From an uncultured Oscillospiraceae bacterium (lineage in GTDB: Bacteria > Bacillota > Clostridia > Oscillospirales > Acutalibacteraceae), in the NCBI GenBank assembly GCA_900544715.1, contig UQWL01000011.1:1-64000 (forward strand): DNA of 64,000 nucleotides, given 5' to 3'. The notes under the pieces are model-generated. The model was not told the DNA's origin. It saw nothing but the letters and a program-made list of their open reading frames with translations, and ran no database searches. Positions 9,211 to 17,793 of the stretch are shown one piece after another. Position 1 is the first letter of the stretch, and each line of letters begins with the position of its first letter. The position numbers were made by a program, and so were the translations under genes.

Positions 9211-10386
9211 TCACCTGTCGCCCGCCTGTGAATATCCACCGTCTGCTCTCAGCTGGTCAAGTGTGATTACCCGCTCGTCCTGATAAGCCTCACGCAGTTC
9301 TTTCGCGGTGGCATATTTTTCGCTGTATTCCGGCGTGGTCGCCCCCCATGCCGTCGATTCATCTATCACACATACAAACTCACGGCACCAGGTGCAAAAG
9401 GTCAGCCATTTGGTGCCTTTTTCGAACATTCGATCGATATTGGGAACGAAATCATTCTCCGTCATGGCAATCATTTTATTCTGAGAGGTCTTATAACAAG
9501 TTTTAAAGCGGTTGGCATTGGCCTGATTGAAACGATATAGTATCCTGCTGCTATTGGTATAGTAGGGATCGTCTCCAATGATATCACACTTGTCGTCCCC
9601 AACATACCAGCGTGGATTCTGTCCGTTATAAACCCAGATGAGATTGTTCAGACCATTCACATTCGTCATCCGGTCATACATTAGGTTCCACAGTTCTTTA
9701 TAAGCCTCCGCTCCGCTCGCGCCCCACCAGAACCATCCACCGCTCGCCTCATGCAGCGGCCGCCACAGGACGGGCACACCCGCATCCTGCAACTTTTTCA
9801 TCTCTTTGGAGATGATGTCAATATCGCGGAGCAGGCCCTGATACTCCGGGCTGTTGGGATTGTCGAGCGCCTGTTTGAGATTAAAATCCGTTTGCTCTGT
9901 GTAAAAATGCCGCTTTCCCTCCGTTTGGGAAGGCGCCATCCAGTGCCAGCAGAAGGTGACGATTCCGCCAGCTTGATGCCATTCGATTGCCTGCTGGACG
10001 GAATAGCATTTCCGGCCGGTTTCTGTTTCGGAAAGATCCAGCCCGATCATCGCCGGATATGCGTTTGTAACGCTGTGCACCGCCTGAAGCTCATTCGCCT
10101 TGAAAACGGTCATAGGGCTATTGGGGTCGTTTTCATCCACACGGAACTGCGGCGCGGAAAAATACTCATACTCGTTGATATATTGCCCGCTGATCACGCG
10201 CTTGCCATAGCAATCCAACAAAAAGCGGTACAACGCCTTGGCACTCTCATCCGCATTGGGGTTGATCAACGCCTGGTCTACCATTTCATAATGCGCATCC
10301 TCCACCTGAATCATCCCATTCCACCCCACCAGTGATAAAATACAGCTGATAACAGCCATTAACATGCTAAAAATTCGCCGCAGCAT
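9211..10386 (-). CDS. Secreted GH26 beta-mannanase
   Basis: A 391-residue glycoside hydrolase family 26 enzyme, expected to cut beta-1,4-mannans. A signal peptide or signal anchor covers about residues 1-22. The acid/base Glu lies in WRPLHEASGGWFWWG and the nucleophile Glu in MTENDF, the two glutamates of the clan GH-A fold; FCWHWMAP is also typical. No carbohydrate-binding module or cell-wall anchor is visible. The ATG at 10386 follows AGGAGG; the longer frame to 10431 lacks a site. It shares its direction with the phosphoesterase downstream but lies 200 bases away. Confidence 0.9.
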   Translation of the reverse strand: MLRRIFSMLMAVISCILSLVGWNGMIQVEDAHYEMVDQALINPNADESAKALYRFLLDCYGKRVISGQYINEYEYFSAPQFRVDENDPNSPMTVFKANELQAVHSVTNAYPAMIGLDLSETETGRKCYSVQQAIEWHQAGGIVTFCWHWMAPSQTEGKRHFYTEQTDFNLKQALDNPNSPEYQGLLRDIDIISKEMKKLQDAGVPVLWRPLHEASGGWFWWGASGAEAYKELWNLMYDRMTNVNGLNNLIWVYNGQNPRWYVGDDKCDIIGDDPYYTNSSRILYRFNQANANRFKTCYKTSQNKMIAMTENDFVPNIDRMFEKGTKWLTFCTWCREFVCVIDESTAWGATTPEYSEKYATAKELREAYQDERVITLDQLRADGGYSQAGDR

Positions 10387-10440
10387 GCCCTTTTCCTCCT
10401 CTTTTCTACGATCTGTTTTCCAGCTTCGCATTCTGCTCTT

Positions 10441-10590
10441 TCATGGCCATATTCCCCATTGATAGACCTCCGCATCCCACTCCACCGCGCCGAATCGGAT
10501 GAAGTGCGCCGCGATCATCGCCAGAAAGAACTCTATGCAGCCTATTATAGCACCGAGTCCTAGTAAAACAATATGGTGATAAACAGCCAT
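10441..10590 (-). CDS. Possible 49-residue membrane peptide
   Basis: A short ORF begins MAVYHHIVLLGLGAIIGCIE and ends AEVYQWGIWP, with one long hydrophobic stretch (about residues 6-31). It lies just upstream of the mannanase gene on the same strand. No ribosome binding site precedes the ATG. It could be a remnant of a larger gene or chance. I do not recognise it. Confidence 0.2.
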   Translation of the reverse strand: MAVYHHIVLLGLGAIIGCIEFFLAMIAAHFIRFGAVEWDAEVYQWGIWP

Positions 10591-10751
10591 CAAATTTCAA
10601 AATCCGGATATCATCCCCTCGGTGGACAAAGGGTATCAGCCATTTGAGAAGGCATCGCCCCGCCCTGCCGGGCCTCCTGCTTGCATTCCCGCAATCAGAA
10701 ATGATAGAATAGTTTCGTCAGTTTTGAAAATCAAATACAGGAGGCATTTCA

Positions 10752-11585
10752 ATGAATCTATTTGAGCAGCTCAAAACCTGGACCAGCGAAAATTTTTGGG
10801 ATAAGCTATTGGGCTTCCTGCCGAATCTCGTCGGCGCCATTCTTACGCTCGCGGTCGGCTTTTGGCTGGCAAAGCTTGCGGGGAACCTGCTCGTGAAAGG
10901 CCTGACAGCGAAAAACGTTGACCCAGCCGTCCATCCCTTCATCCGCAACGTGGTGGAGCTGGTGATTAAATTCGGCATCGTGCTCTCCGCCCTTTCCACG
11001 CTGGGCATCAATCTCAGCTCCTTCATTACCGCCCTGGGCGCGGCTGGCGTGACGGCGGGCATCGGCCTGAAGGACAGCATCTCCCAGTTTGCCAGTGGCC
11101 TGCAAATCCTCATCAGCAAGCCCTTCAAAAGCGGTGATTTTATTGAGCTGGAAGCTGTTTCCGGCAAGGTGGCGGAAATCGGCTTTATGAACACCACGCT
11201 CAATACGATCGACAACAAGCGCATCATTATCCCGAATTCCCACCTGACCTCCAACAGCATCATCAACTACACCGCCGAGAATAAACGCAGGCTGGATCTG
11301 ACCTACAGCATCGGCTATGACGATGATATTTCCCTGGCAAAGCGGGTCCTGAACGAAATTGTTACGGACAATGCCATGGTATTGAATGATCCCGCGCCCG
11401 TGATCGGCGTGAAGGCGCACGATGCGCACGCGATTGAGATCGCCTGCCTCGTCTGGTGCCGCAGCGATGACTATTGGACGCTCTTCTATGAATTGCAGGA
11501 GACGGTGAAGCTGAAATTCGATGAAAACGGGATCACGATCCCCTATGAGCAGCTGGATGTGCATGTGGTGAGCAGGGAGGCGTGA
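10752..11585 (+). CDS. mscS: Small-conductance mechanosensitive channel, MscS family
   Basis: A 277-residue channel subunit that opens under membrane tension during osmotic downshock. It has three N-terminal membrane helices; the third, pore-lining helix carries the Gly/Ala-rich pattern ALGAAGVTAGIGLKDSI. A beta domain follows (KPFKSGDFIEL, then NTIDNKRIIIPNSHL) and an alpha/beta C-terminal domain to the end. The length is close to E. coli MscS. A good AGGAGG lies before the ATG. It is probably a single-gene unit, with a terminator directly downstream. Confidence 0.93.
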   Translation: MNLFEQLKTWTSENFWDKLLGFLPNLVGAILTLAVGFWLAKLAGNLLVKGLTAKNVDPAVHPFIRNVVELVIKFGIVLSALSTLGINLSSFITALGAAGVTAGIGLKDSISQFASGLQILISKPFKSGDFIELEAVSGKVAEIGFMNTTLNTIDNKRIIIPNSHLTSNSIINYTAENKRRLDLTYSIGYDDDISLAKRVLNEIVTDNAMVLNDPAPVIGVKAHDAHAIEIACLVWCRSDDYWTLFYELQETVKLKFDENGITIPYEQLDVHVVSREA

Positions 11586-11625
11586 GGGAAGGGCAGGATT
11601 CTTCCCTATCGTGATCGTGATACAT

Positions 11626-11662
11626 ACAGAACTGATTTTTTTCTCAGTTCTGTATTTTTTTA
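11626..11662 (+). terminator. Terminator after mscS
   Basis: ATACAGAACTGA pairs with TCAGTTCTGTAT around a short T-rich loop and is followed by TTTTTTT. Confidence 0.85.
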
Positions 11663-11811
11663 TGGAAATTGTTGCATTCGATAACGAATTTGCTATAATA
11701 GGGATGGGATGTATTCCCTGAATAGCCATGAAAGAGATGATTCCAATGGTTTAGCGCTCCGTAAACAGAAAAGGGAAAGAATTTTTAAGAATGGAAAAGG
11801 AGCGTCATTTT

Positions 11812-12689
11812 ATGAAAAAAACAATTTCCGTATTCTTGACGATGCTATTGATTTTTTGTTCGTTCAGTTTTCTCCTTCCCGTTTACGCAGCTGCTCCGGA
11901 AGACACATTAGACCTTTCCCAGTATTCGCTGGAGGATATCGCAGCTATGTCCGCGGAGGAATACCGCGCTCTGCTGCGGGATTTTGAGCGGGTTTATGAT
12001 CCATTTGACACCTATGAGACGGACCCGATTATGGCGGAGGAAGAGCAGGAGCCGCAGATTGCACCGAGGTGGGGATCGGGGACGATTGATAAAAATGGCG
12101 AATATACGAAAACGGGCTCTCACGAAATGATTACGGCTCAAGCGCTTAATGTTCTTGCAAATGATATGGGCATTTTTATCACGCAATTAATCACGATAAT
12201 TATCTTGGATCAACTACTAATACTGCATTAACAAACTGTGAAGATCATTATTATAGTGCTGTTTCAATGGTCAAAACGGGTAATCGTACAAAAGCCTATG
12301 AAGAAATCGGGCGTGCTCTTCATTATCTACAAGATGCAGGAGAACCCCATCACGCAGCCAATATAACAGCACTAAATGTAACGCACGGTCAATTCGAAAA
12401 ATACGTTGATAATCGCATAGACATCTATACAAATCTAATTTCAAGTGCAAAAGGACATAATTTTCATTCGTCAGCAAATCTGACTTATGCAAACGCTGCA
12501 TTGCGTAGTCCCGGTTATCTTGTAGGACAAACTGCTTTGGTCGCATATAATTATAGAAATCAGGTAAACAATGTCTTAAATAACTCCAGTTGGGATAGCG
12601 TTGCGCGAATTACGGTGCCGAATTCTATTGCCTTTTCTGCATTCCTATTGTATAGATTTGCCTATGCGTCTGGTCTTCCTCTTTATTAA
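11812..12689 (+). pseudogene. Secreted zinc phospholipase C, frameshifted
   Basis: Two frames together spell a Bacillus cereus-type zinc phospholipase C proenzyme. The first frame (from ATG 11812) has a signal peptide ending near PVYAAA, an acidic propeptide of about 65 residues, a likely maturation point APR|WGSG giving the N-terminal Trp that binds zinc in this family, and GSHEMI with the next zinc His. The reading then leaves frame near 12167-12175. The other frame continues HFYHAINHDNYLGS and holds HYLQDAGEPHHAANIT and HGQFEKYVDN, the His/Asp/Glu zinc ligands. One extra base in the GGG run near 12170 would restore one protein of about 292 residues. It is either a pseudogene or a sequence error. 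The downstream membrane protein gene starts 16 bases after the stop. Confidence 0.82.
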
Positions 12690-12705
12690 TATCGGAGATG
12701 ATAAC

Positions 12706-13164
12706 ATGACTTATAAGACAAAAAAAATCTTTTTTTTAGTCTCCGCTATCCTATCATTGCCTATGTTACTTTATTTGTTCCTCTTAAATTTATATTGGTC
12801 TGACGCAATAACATGGTTCATTGACGATTTGCTCCAATTACGATTGTATTTTGATCAGGACGCCATGATAGGGCCTATTTTTCTCTCCCTTGCAATATTA
12901 AACTTCAATGCAATCGTTTATCTCGTTTTTTATCGGAAAGGGTGCCATGTTTGTACAAAATTGGGTATGTTATTTACTGGAACGATTAACACACTTACTA
13001 CTACGATGATATCATCTCAAATTCACAGCTCCTGGTATAATAATGCCTCGCCTACATTATGGTATATTATTCTTTGTATTTATGCAGTAATCGCGCTTGC
13101 AACGTTTATCTGGCTCATCGTCGCCATGGTGAAATACCCAAAGCCAGAGCCGAAAGCAGCGTAA
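12706..13164 (+). CDS. Four-helix membrane protein of unknown function
   Basis: A 152-residue protein with four predicted membrane helices (about residues 7-27, 48-71, 82-103 and 117-141) and a basic tail. The ATG at 12706 follows CGGAGATG, and it begins 16 bases after the frameshifted phospholipase C, so it was probably cotranscribed with it. I do not recognise the family. A protective or export-related role for the secreted enzyme is possible but only inferred from position. Like the phospholipase gene it is more AT-rich than its neighbours. Confidence 0.7.
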   Translation: MTYKTKKIFFLVSAILSLPMLLYLFLLNLYWSDAITWFIDDLLQLRLYFDQDAMIGPIFLSLAILNFNAIVYLVFYRKGCHVCTKLGMLFTGTINTLTTTMISSQIHSSWYNNASPTLWYIILCIYAVIALATFIWLIVAMVKYPKPEPKAA

Positions 13165-13191
13165 GCAATTCAAATTATAAATTCTCGATCT

Positions 13192-13238
13192 CCGGCGGGG
13201 AAGCGGGGCAAACGCCCTTCTTCCCCGCCCTTTTCATG
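13192..13238 (+). terminator. Terminator after the membrane protein
   Basis: GGCGGGGAAG pairs with CTTCTTCCCCGCC (one bulge) around a GC-rich loop, then CTTTT. Confidence 0.7.
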
Positions 13239-13328
13239 TTATCGTCCCATAACATCCCGCCAAAAAATTGTAACTTTGCCCCCGCCGTGTTATAATCCAT
13301 CTCACACGAACTTCGAACATACACGGGG

Positions 13329-14525
13329 ATGGATACAATGACAAAACTACTGATCAAGCTCTTTATCAAGGATGCGGGCAACACGGAAAACCCCGCTGTG
13401 CGCGTACGCTATGGCGTTCTCAGCGGCGCGGTGGGGATTGCCTGCAACCTTTTGCTGACCATTGCAAAATTTTTGATCGGCTCGCTCACCAACAGCATCG
13501 CCATCACGGCGGATGCAGTCAACAACCTCTCAGACGCGGGCTCCTCTGCCGTGACGCTTTTCAGCTTCAAGGCTGCCAACCGCCCGGCGGATGATGAGCA
13601 CCCCTTCGGCCACGGCCGGATTGAATATATCGCCGCGCTGGGGGTCGCCTTCCTGATCCTGATGATGGGCTTTGAACTGGTGCGCTCCTCCATTGATAAA
13701 ATCATGCATCCGGAAGCGCTCGCCTTCAGCGTGCCCGCGCTGATCGTGCTGCTTTTATCCATCGGTGTGAAGATCTGGATGGCGATATTTAACCATCAGC
13801 TCGGCAAGCGGATTGATTCCCCCGCCGTCGGCGCGGTGGTGATGGATAGCGTCAGCGATACGGCGGCGACGACTGTTTCGATGCTCGCGCTGATCCTCTC
13901 AAAATTTACCGCCCTGCCGCTTGATGGCTATATGGGCATTGTCGTCGCCCTTTTCATCTTCTATACCGGCATCCAGATCGTTCGCGACACCGTGGGAAGC
14001 CTGCTGGGCCAGGCGCCGGATCCCAAGCTCGTCAAGGAACTGGAGAGCGAGATTCTCTCCTTCGACGGCGTGGTCGGCGTGCACGACCTGATCGTTCACA
14101 ACTACGGGCCAAACCGCATTTTCGCTTCCGCTCACGCGGAAGTCCCCTCCAACGAGGATATCATGAAAAGCCACGACACCATTGACCTGATCGAACGGGA
14201 AATCAAGAAAAAATTCCACATAGACATGGTCATCCATATGGATCCGATTGTAGTGGACGATGAGCAGATCAACCGCCTGCGGCTTCAGCTCTCTGAGATT
14301 GCAAGGGAGATCGACCCCCGCTTTACGATCCATGATTTCCGCATGGTGGAGGGGCCGACGCACACCAACCTGATTTTTGACCTTGTCATCCCGCACAATT
14401 GCAAGATGAAAAAAAGCGAGATCTACCGGCGGGTAAACGAACTGGTAAACGAGCTTGGCCCGCAATATTATACGGTGATCACGGTTGAAAACAGCTTTGT
14501 TACGGAAACAGGGCTGGAATCCTGA
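13329..14525 (+). CDS. Cation diffusion facilitator family metal exporter
   Basis: A 398-residue transporter expected to export zinc, manganese, iron or similar divalent metals in exchange for protons. It has six membrane helices. The metal site of helix 2 is in ITADAVNNLSDAGSS (pattern D-x3-D), HPFGHGRIEY is the loop signature, and helix 5 carries DSVSDTAAT. A cytoplasmic ferredoxin-like domain follows from about residue 220, with HDLIVHNYGPN and FASAHAEVPS, and a further C-terminal extension of about 100 residues is typical of the longer Gram-positive members. An in-frame ATG at 13338, preceded by GGGGATGG, may be the true start. Metal specificity is not certain. Confidence 0.92.
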   Translation: MDTMTKLLIKLFIKDAGNTENPAVRVRYGVLSGAVGIACNLLLTIAKFLIGSLTNSIAITADAVNNLSDAGSSAVTLFSFKAANRPADDEHPFGHGRIEYIAALGVAFLILMMGFELVRSSIDKIMHPEALAFSVPALIVLLLSIGVKIWMAIFNHQLGKRIDSPAVGAVVMDSVSDTAATTVSMLALILSKFTALPLDGYMGIVVALFIFYTGIQIVRDTVGSLLGQAPDPKLVKELESEILSFDGVVGVHDLIVHNYGPNRIFASAHAEVPSNEDIMKSHDTIDLIEREIKKKFHIDMVIHMDPIVVDDEQINRLRLQLSEIAREIDPRFTIHDFRMVEGPTHTNLIFDLVIPHNCKMKKSEIYRRVNELVNELGPQYYTVITVENSFVTETGLES

Positions 14526-14539
14526 TCCTTTTTCAGAGA

Positions 14540-14563
14540 GGGCGCGTTTTGCGCCCTTTTTTG
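14540..14563 (+). terminator. Terminator after the CDF exporter
   Basis: GGGCGC pairs with GCGCCC around GTTTT and runs into TTTTTT. Confidence 0.85.
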
Positions 14564-14618
14564 TAAAATTTCGCTCGGATTTTAGTAATCCGACATAGAA
14601 TTTCAGTGAAAAACCTGT

Positions 14619-14645
14619 TATAATAGGACGCACGCAAACGATTGC
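14619..14645 (+). promoter_or_regulatory. Promoter -10 box with LacI-type operator over the start site
   Basis: TATAAT (14619-14624) is a perfect -10 box; no good -35 box is seen. Ten bases on lies GCAAACGATTGC (14634-14645), a near-palindrome with the central CG typical of LacI-family operators. It covers the expected transcription start, which suggests autorepression by the LacI protein encoded next. A further hairpin (CAAAAGGC/GCCTTTTG) lies in the leader near 14675-14712. Confidence 0.55.
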
Positions 14646-14772
14646 ATTGTACCGGAGACTTTATGCTTTCCGGCCAAAAGGCTGGCCGAAACTTGGCTCG
14701 GCCTTTTGCAGAAAGGCCATGGCCAACACCACAAAAAAACTATGACTGTCAGAGAAAGGTATGATCCTACTG

Positions 14773-15804
14773 ATGAGCGTTACCATTAAGGACATTGCGC
14801 GGGAGGCCGGCGTATCCTATGCCAGCGTATCCCGTGCGCTCAGCGGCAGCCGCGGCGTGAGCGTCAAAACGGCGCAGCGCATCCTGGCGGTTGCCAAAAA
14901 GCTCAACTACTTACCCAATGGCATTGCGCGCAACCTCGTCAACCAGCGCTCCAAAACGCTCGGCCTGATCCTGCCGGATATCTCCAACCCCTTCTTCTCC
15001 GATATTGCGCTGGCCGTGATCCATACGGCGGAGCGCGCCGGGTATCAGACGATCCTCTCCAACACGGATTGGGAGCCGCGCGCGCAGGAGCGCCAGCTCC
15101 AGCTCATGCGGGAACAGCGGGTGGATGGGATCATCCTAAAGCCGGTGCAGGATACAGTGGATGGCGCAGCCTATGAAGACCTCGGCCTGCCTGCTGTGCT
15201 GCTGCATTACAGTGGCTCGAAGGTGGTGAGCTGCGTGGATACGGATCATGACTACGGCGGCTATCTAATGACGCGCCATCTGCTGGATTGCGGGTGCAGG
15301 CGCATCGCCTTTTTGGGCGGCCTGCCGGATTCGCGCTCCAACCTCCAGCGGCTGGAGGGCTACACCCGGGCGCTGCTGGAAGATGGGCTTGCGCCGGATG
15401 ACCGCCTCGTACGCCACGGCCCCTTCACCAGCGAAAGCGGATATGCCCTAGCGAAAGAGCTGCTCACGCTTCCGGAAGTCGAGGAACGGCCGGACGCGCT
15501 CTTTTGCGGCAATGATGTGATCGCCCTCGGCGCGCTGCAATATGCGCAGGAGACGGGCATCCGGGTGCCACAGGAGCTTTGCATCGCGGGTTTTGACGGT
15601 ATTTCCTACGCATCGCTCGCGCAGATCCGGCTGACCACCATTCGGCAGGACCGCCAGCGCATGGGGGAAACGGCCACGCACCTTCTACTCGACGAAATTG
15701 AGAGCAATTCTGAGCCGGCGGTGCAGAAAGTGCTGCTGACCCCTACCCTGCTCGCCCAGGCCACCACGGGAAACATGCGGCTGGACGGGGCCGCTTCCAG
15801 ATAA
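14773..15804 (+). CDS. LacI-family transcriptional regulator
   Basis: A 343-residue repressor. The N-terminal helix-turn-helix reads VTIKDIAREAGVSYASVSRA, followed by the hinge helix near YLPNGIARNLVNQ and a periplasmic-binding-like effector domain (about residues 60-335) with SNPFFSDIALAVIH. The effector is probably a sugar or related small molecule, not identifiable from sequence. ATG 14761 is also in frame, but GAAAGG is only a base or two from it; 14773 fits the usual family N terminus. The phosphoesterase gene starts 41 bases after the stop, so the two form an operon, and the operator at 14634 suggests the regulator controls it. Confidence 0.92.
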   Translation: MSVTIKDIAREAGVSYASVSRALSGSRGVSVKTAQRILAVAKKLNYLPNGIARNLVNQRSKTLGLILPDISNPFFSDIALAVIHTAERAGYQTILSNTDWEPRAQERQLQLMREQRVDGIILKPVQDTVDGAAYEDLGLPAVLLHYSGSKVVSCVDTDHDYGGYLMTRHLLDCGCRRIAFLGGLPDSRSNLQRLEGYTRALLEDGLAPDDRLVRHGPFTSESGYALAKELLTLPEVEERPDALFCGNDVIALGALQYAQETGIRVPQELCIAGFDGISYASLAQIRLTTIRQDRQRMGETATHLLLDEIESNSEPAVQKVLLTPTLLAQATTGNMRLDGAASR

Positions 15805-15845
15805 AGAATAAAAAAGGACCGTAAAGAAAGGCAGGGTACTTCACG

Positions 15846-17228
15846 ATGGGAGAACTACTGAAATTTCACCTGATAACAGACCTGCATCACTATGCAAAGA
15901 GCCTCGGCACAACCGGCCCCGCCTATGAATGGCGCAGCCAAAGCGACCAGAAATGCCTGGCTGAAACAGGGGCGATCATTGATGCCGCGGTGGACTGGCT
16001 GCTGCAAAGCGATATCGATATCATCCTCGTCGGGGGTGACGTGAGCTGTGACGGTGAGAAGGAGAGCCATCTCGAGCTGATCCCAAAGCTCAACCGCCTC
16101 AGGGAGGCTGGCAAGCGCGTCATCCTCATCACCGCAACGCATGACTATAACGATGACCCCATCCGCTGCGTGGGCGACGAGCGGTTGCCCGCCACGCCGA
16201 CCACGCGGGAGGAATTGCTCGAGCTATACCACGATTTTGGCTTGAATGAGGCCATCTCCTTCAACGCGGAAACGCACTCCTATGTGGTGCAGCTCGCCCC
16301 CGGCTGGCGGCTGCTCGCCCTGAATGACGATGGCGACGGGCGCGCCTTCTGCGGCTATGATGAGAGCCATCTCGACTGGATTCTAGAGCAAATCAGGCTT
16401 GCGCACGAGGCGGGCGACGAGGTGCTCGCGATGACGCACCATCCGGTGCTGCCGCCCTCCCCCATCTATCCGCTCTTCAGCCGCCGCGATATGCTCGGCG
16501 ATTTTGAGCACACTTCCACGGTGCTGGCAGATGCGGGCGTACAGTTCATCTTCACCGGCCACACGCACATGCAGAATATCGCCGTAAAAACCACGGAAAA
16601 GGGCAACACGATTTATGATATCAACACCAGCGCCCTGATCGGCTACGCGAGTGCAATCCGCACAGTGACGGTTTACGATGACCGCATGGAGGTCAAAAGC
16701 GACCACATCGATCACTTCGACTGGGATCTGCACGGCATGACGGTGGATGAATATTTTAAATCGGTATTCGACCGGCTGCTCAACGATATTTTCGACTCCA
16801 TGGCCTTTGATATCGAGCGCCTCTCCCGGCTGGCGGTCGGCTTCAGCGTGGAGGCGGAAACGATCCTGAAGCTGCGCGTCCCGCTCACGCTCGCGGGCAA
16901 GGCGCTGCAAAAGCTGACGGTCGGGCAGCTCGCACGGCTGCTCTGCATCTCCAGGGATATCAGCCCGGAGGTAAAGCCGATTTTGCTCAAGGATCTGTTT
17001 GTGGAAGTGGTGCGCAATATCTATGGCGGCGACGAGCCGTATACGCCCGACACACCGGTGTATCAGGCGATCAAGCGGATCATGGAGCGGGGAAAGCCCC
17101 TCGTGCGGCGTATAAAAAACAGCGAGGAAATCTTCAAGATGATGGATGTAATTTTGGACGGTGTGCTGTATGACGCGCCGCCGGCGGATAATGACGCGGT
17201 ACTGCCGCGGATGGCATGGAAACAATAG
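15846..17228 (+). CDS. Cytoplasmic calcineurin-like metallophosphoesterase
   Basis: A 460-residue phosphoesterase. Dinuclear metal-site motifs are TDLHH near residue 10, GGDVSCDGEKESH near 60, ATHDY near 97 in the place of the usual GNHD, MTHHPVL near 200 and FTGHTHMQ near 238. About 180 residues of helical C-terminal sequence follow the catalytic core and match nothing I know. There is no signal peptide. The gene follows a LacI regulator in the same operon, so it may act on a sugar-linked phosphate (inference). The substrate is unknown. Confidence 0.85.
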   Translation: MGELLKFHLITDLHHYAKSLGTTGPAYEWRSQSDQKCLAETGAIIDAAVDWLLQSDIDIILVGGDVSCDGEKESHLELIPKLNRLREAGKRVILITATHDYNDDPIRCVGDERLPATPTTREELLELYHDFGLNEAISFNAETHSYVVQLAPGWRLLALNDDGDGRAFCGYDESHLDWILEQIRLAHEAGDEVLAMTHHPVLPPSPIYPLFSRRDMLGDFEHTSTVLADAGVQFIFTGHTHMQNIAVKTTEKGNTIYDINTSALIGYASAIRTVTVYDDRMEVKSDHIDHFDWDLHGMTVDEYFKSVFDRLLNDIFDSMAFDIERLSRLAVGFSVEAETILKLRVPLTLAGKALQKLTVGQLARLLCISRDISPEVKPILLKDLFVEVVRNIYGGDEPYTPDTPVYQAIKRIMERGKPLVRRIKNSEEIFKMMDVILDGVLYDAPPADNDAVLPRMAWKQ

Positions 17229-17253
17229 ATGAAATGAATCAATAATGAACCCC

Positions 17254-17290
17254 CGCTGCGTTTGACGAATCAAATGCAGCGGGAGTTTTT
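17254..17290 (+). terminator. Terminator after the LacI-phosphoesterase operon
   Basis: CCCGCTGCGTTTGA pairs with TCAAATGCAGCGGG (one G-T pair) around CGAA, followed by AGTTTTT. Confidence 0.88.
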
Positions 17291-17397
17291 ATGATACATT
17301 TTGATCCGGTGGGGCGAACTGCGTTCGACCGAGATATTACAGATCGTTTTTAAACTTGCTTGCAGATATTTCGTGTATTTTATCATGGGCTTGCGCC

Positions 17398-17595
17398 TCA
17401 TTTCTCCACTCGAAATGGATTGATCGGTTCCACATCAATTTCATCATAAATCGATTCAAATTCATCTACGCGTTTTTTAATATATTGTTCAATTTCTTTG
17501 TTTGCGGAACGGCCCTCTGATTCTGCAATATATCGGAATTTTTGAAAGTAAAGTCTATCTATGCGCAATGTATAAAGTAAAAATTGAACCTCCAT
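17398..17595 (-). CDS. Arc-like ribbon-helix-helix DNA-binding protein
   Basis: A 65-residue protein. YTLRID is the likely DNA-contacting beta strand, followed by a first helix (RLYFQKFRYIAES) and a turn with EGRSANKEIEQYIKK, the pattern of the conserved small Arc-type proteins of Firmicutes. It would bind DNA as a dimer of dimers. The ATG lies 9 bases after a GGAG-rich stretch. No partner toxin gene is adjacent, so it is probably not a toxin-antitoxin antitoxin. Its targets are unknown. Confidence 0.75.
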   Translation of the reverse strand: MEVQFLLYTLRIDRLYFQKFRYIAESEGRSANKEIEQYIKKRVDEFESIYDEIDVEPINPFRVEK

Positions 17596-17723
17596 CCTTC
17601 TACTCCATTTCTTCCACGCTATATCAAAAGGAGCGCTACTTTCTCCTTTTCCGTTTGTTATTATCAGTCTACCACAATCAAGAAGAATGTAGCGGATTTA
17701 GTACCAATCTGTTCTATCGGTAA

Positions 17724-17769
17724 AAGATCGGCCCCCTGCGCGGAAAATGCCGCGCAGGGGGCCGATCTT
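17724..17769 (-). terminator. Long perfect hairpin terminator of the ger operon
   Basis: A 20-bp perfect stem (17724-17743 with 17750-17769) around AAAATG lies 24 bases beyond the end of the last ger gene. On the minus strand it is followed by TTTT. Confidence 0.75.
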
Positions 17770-17793
17770 CTATTGAAAATTTTTTTACTCCAT

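Noticed and set aside
10406..10600. 64-residue minus-strand ORF upstream of the mannanase
   Set aside because: No ribosome binding site; a different frame encodes a more plausible hydrophobic peptide, itself only weakly supported.
17398..17595. Toxin-antitoxin antitoxin interpretation of the RHH protein
   Set aside because: No toxin-like gene is adjacent on either side; the sequence fits the stand-alone Arc-like family.
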